Assembly (NCBI RefSeq): GCF_001514145.1
Contig: NZ_KQ948656.1
Span: 620,001 to 684,000 of the forward strand
Direction: 5' to 3'
DNA from: Streptomyces canus
Lineage (GTDB): Bacteria > Actinomycetota > Actinomycetes > Streptomycetales > Streptomycetaceae
DNA length: 64,000 bases
The notes under the pieces were generated by a model, which ran no database searches, had not been told where the DNA came from, and was given only the letters and a program-made list of their open reading frames with translations. A program made the position numbers and the translations under genes. Of this stretch, positions 63,292 to 64,000 are shown piece by piece (the stretch's first letter is position 1; each line of letters opens with the position of its first letter).

Positions 63292-64000
63292 TCACAGCAA
63301 CCGGAAGCGCAGCCGGCAGATGACGGCGTCGGTCTCCCTGCGTACGGCGTGGGCGACGACGGCGCCCCGCTGGTTCTGCAGCAGCCGCTGCCACAGCCGC
63401 TCGGGCTCGGCCTCCGGAATGAGGACAGTGACCTGGGTGGCCGGTTCCGACGTGGCGACCTCGCGCACGTACGCGGCGATGGGACGGCCCAGGCTACGGC
63501 TCTGGCAGGTCAGCCGGACCAACGGCACCCCGGGGTCCCACTCCGCCCAGGAGCGCTCCAGCGCGTGCAGCTGAGCCCTGTCCTCGGGGTCCGGGTAGCA
63601 GACGGTGACCGCGCGTACCTCGTCGCCCAGGGAGGCCGCCGCGGTCAGCGCCTCGGACGTCAGTCGCGAGAGGGAGGACACGGGGACGATCACCAGCGAG
63701 CGCTCGCGATGAGGTGTCTCGGGGATACTGCCCAGGCCAAGGCGCTCCCCAAGACGGGCGTATGCGCGGTGAACAGCGATGAAGGCCCCCACCAGCAGCG
63801 GCAGGGTAACCATCACCAGCCAGGCGCCATCGTCGAACTTGCTCGCCGTGACGACGACTGTGGAGACGCCTGTCAGCAGCGCGCCGAAGCCGTTCAGCAC
63901 GGCCTTGCCCCGCCAGCCCCGCCCTCGCTCCTGACGCCAGTGCCGCACCATGCCGACCTGGGCGATCGTGAAGCCGATGAAGACCCCGATCGCGAACAGC
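63292..64000 (-). CDS. APC-family permease, KimA-like (partial, N-terminus off window)
   Basis: The last 236 residues of a larger membrane protein are visible: two or three membrane helices (for example AIGVFIGFTIAQVG and NGFGALLTGVSTVVV), then a soluble C-terminal domain with VIVPVSSLSRLTSEALTAAASLG. This matches APC-family transporters such as KimA, which carry K+ and have a C-terminal nucleotide-binding domain. The gene runs past the window edge. Its position before kdp supports a K+ role. Confidence 0.8.
   Translation of the reverse strand, partial: LFAIGVFIGFTIAQVGMVRHWRQERGRGWRGKAVLNGFGALLTGVSTVVVTASKFDDGAWLVMVTLPLLVGAFIAVHRAYARLGERLGLGSIPETPHRERSLVIVPVSSLSRLTSEALTAAASLGDEVRAVTVCYPDPEDRAQLHALERSWAEWDPGVPLVRLTCQSRSLGRPIAAYVREVATSEPATQVTVLIPEAEPERLWQRLLQNQRGAVVAHAVRRETDAVICRLRFRLL

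Overview
The window is high-GC actinobacterial chromosome, most likely from a Streptomyces. The signs are the strong G/C bias at third codon positions, frequent GTG starts, GGAGG-type ribosome sites, many 4-bp start/stop overlaps, and typical families (MmyB-type XRE regulators, DUF2975, DUF6131, DUF4097 with a DrrAB-like exporter, KdpFABCDE). No rRNA, tRNA, CRISPR, IS element or phage gene was seen.

Region 1 (1-8.2 kb) is a plant-polysaccharide locus. Two identical LacI-type operators 120 bp apart precede a GH42 beta-galactosidase, a GH36 alpha-galactosidase, a GH43 enzyme and a secreted GH5 endoglucanase with CBM_X2 and CBM46-like modules. This set fits hemicellulose (xyloglucan-like) breakdown.

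Region 2 (8.2-15.2 kb) holds small regulatory and stress genes: a TPR-like protein, a CGNR zinc-finger regulator, a truncated HxlR remnant, an ArsR regulator, a DHA2-type drug exporter with a divergent MmyB-like regulator, a quinone reductase, a 51-aa membrane protein and a DUF2975/YozG-like pair. Several carry clear palindromic operators. A 64-bp perfect, loopless palindrome lies at 13947-14010.

Region 3 (15.4-50.8 kb) is a 35-kb catabolic island. It encodes three acyl-CoA dehydrogenases, enoyl-CoA hydratase, CoA ligase, two thiolase-fold enzymes (one paired with a DUF35 protein), 3-hydroxyacyl-CoA dehydrogenase, three SDRs, a Zn-alcohol dehydrogenase, an enone-reductase-like MDR enzyme, an acetoin-dehydrogenase-like E1a/E1b/E2 set, two Rieske oxygenases with ferredoxin and a PDR-type reductase, a ribose-type ABC importer, a ThuA-like protein and two TetR regulators. 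The unusual part is phosphotransfer chemistry. A PPDK-like protein has a decayed ATP-grasp domain but intact phosphohistidine and PEP domains, and is translationally coupled to a small helical partner. A second protein has only a phosphohistidine domain behind an unrecognised N-terminal region. A histidine phosphatase also sits in the CoA operon. My inference is that a hydroxylated substrate is imported, phosphorylated through a split phosphohistidine relay, oxidised by Rieske enzymes, dephosphorylated and finished by beta-oxidation. The substrate is unknown.

Region 4 (50.9-55.1 kb) has a GtrA-like membrane protein and a HicB/RHH regulator - DUF4097 - ABC exporter operon preceded by repeated GTGGYGCCAC operators. 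Region 5 (55.1-64 kb, minus strand) is the kdp potassium locus: an extra 27-aa membrane peptide, kdpF, A, B, C, then kdpE and kdpD, followed upstream by an APC/KimA-like permease cut by the window edge.
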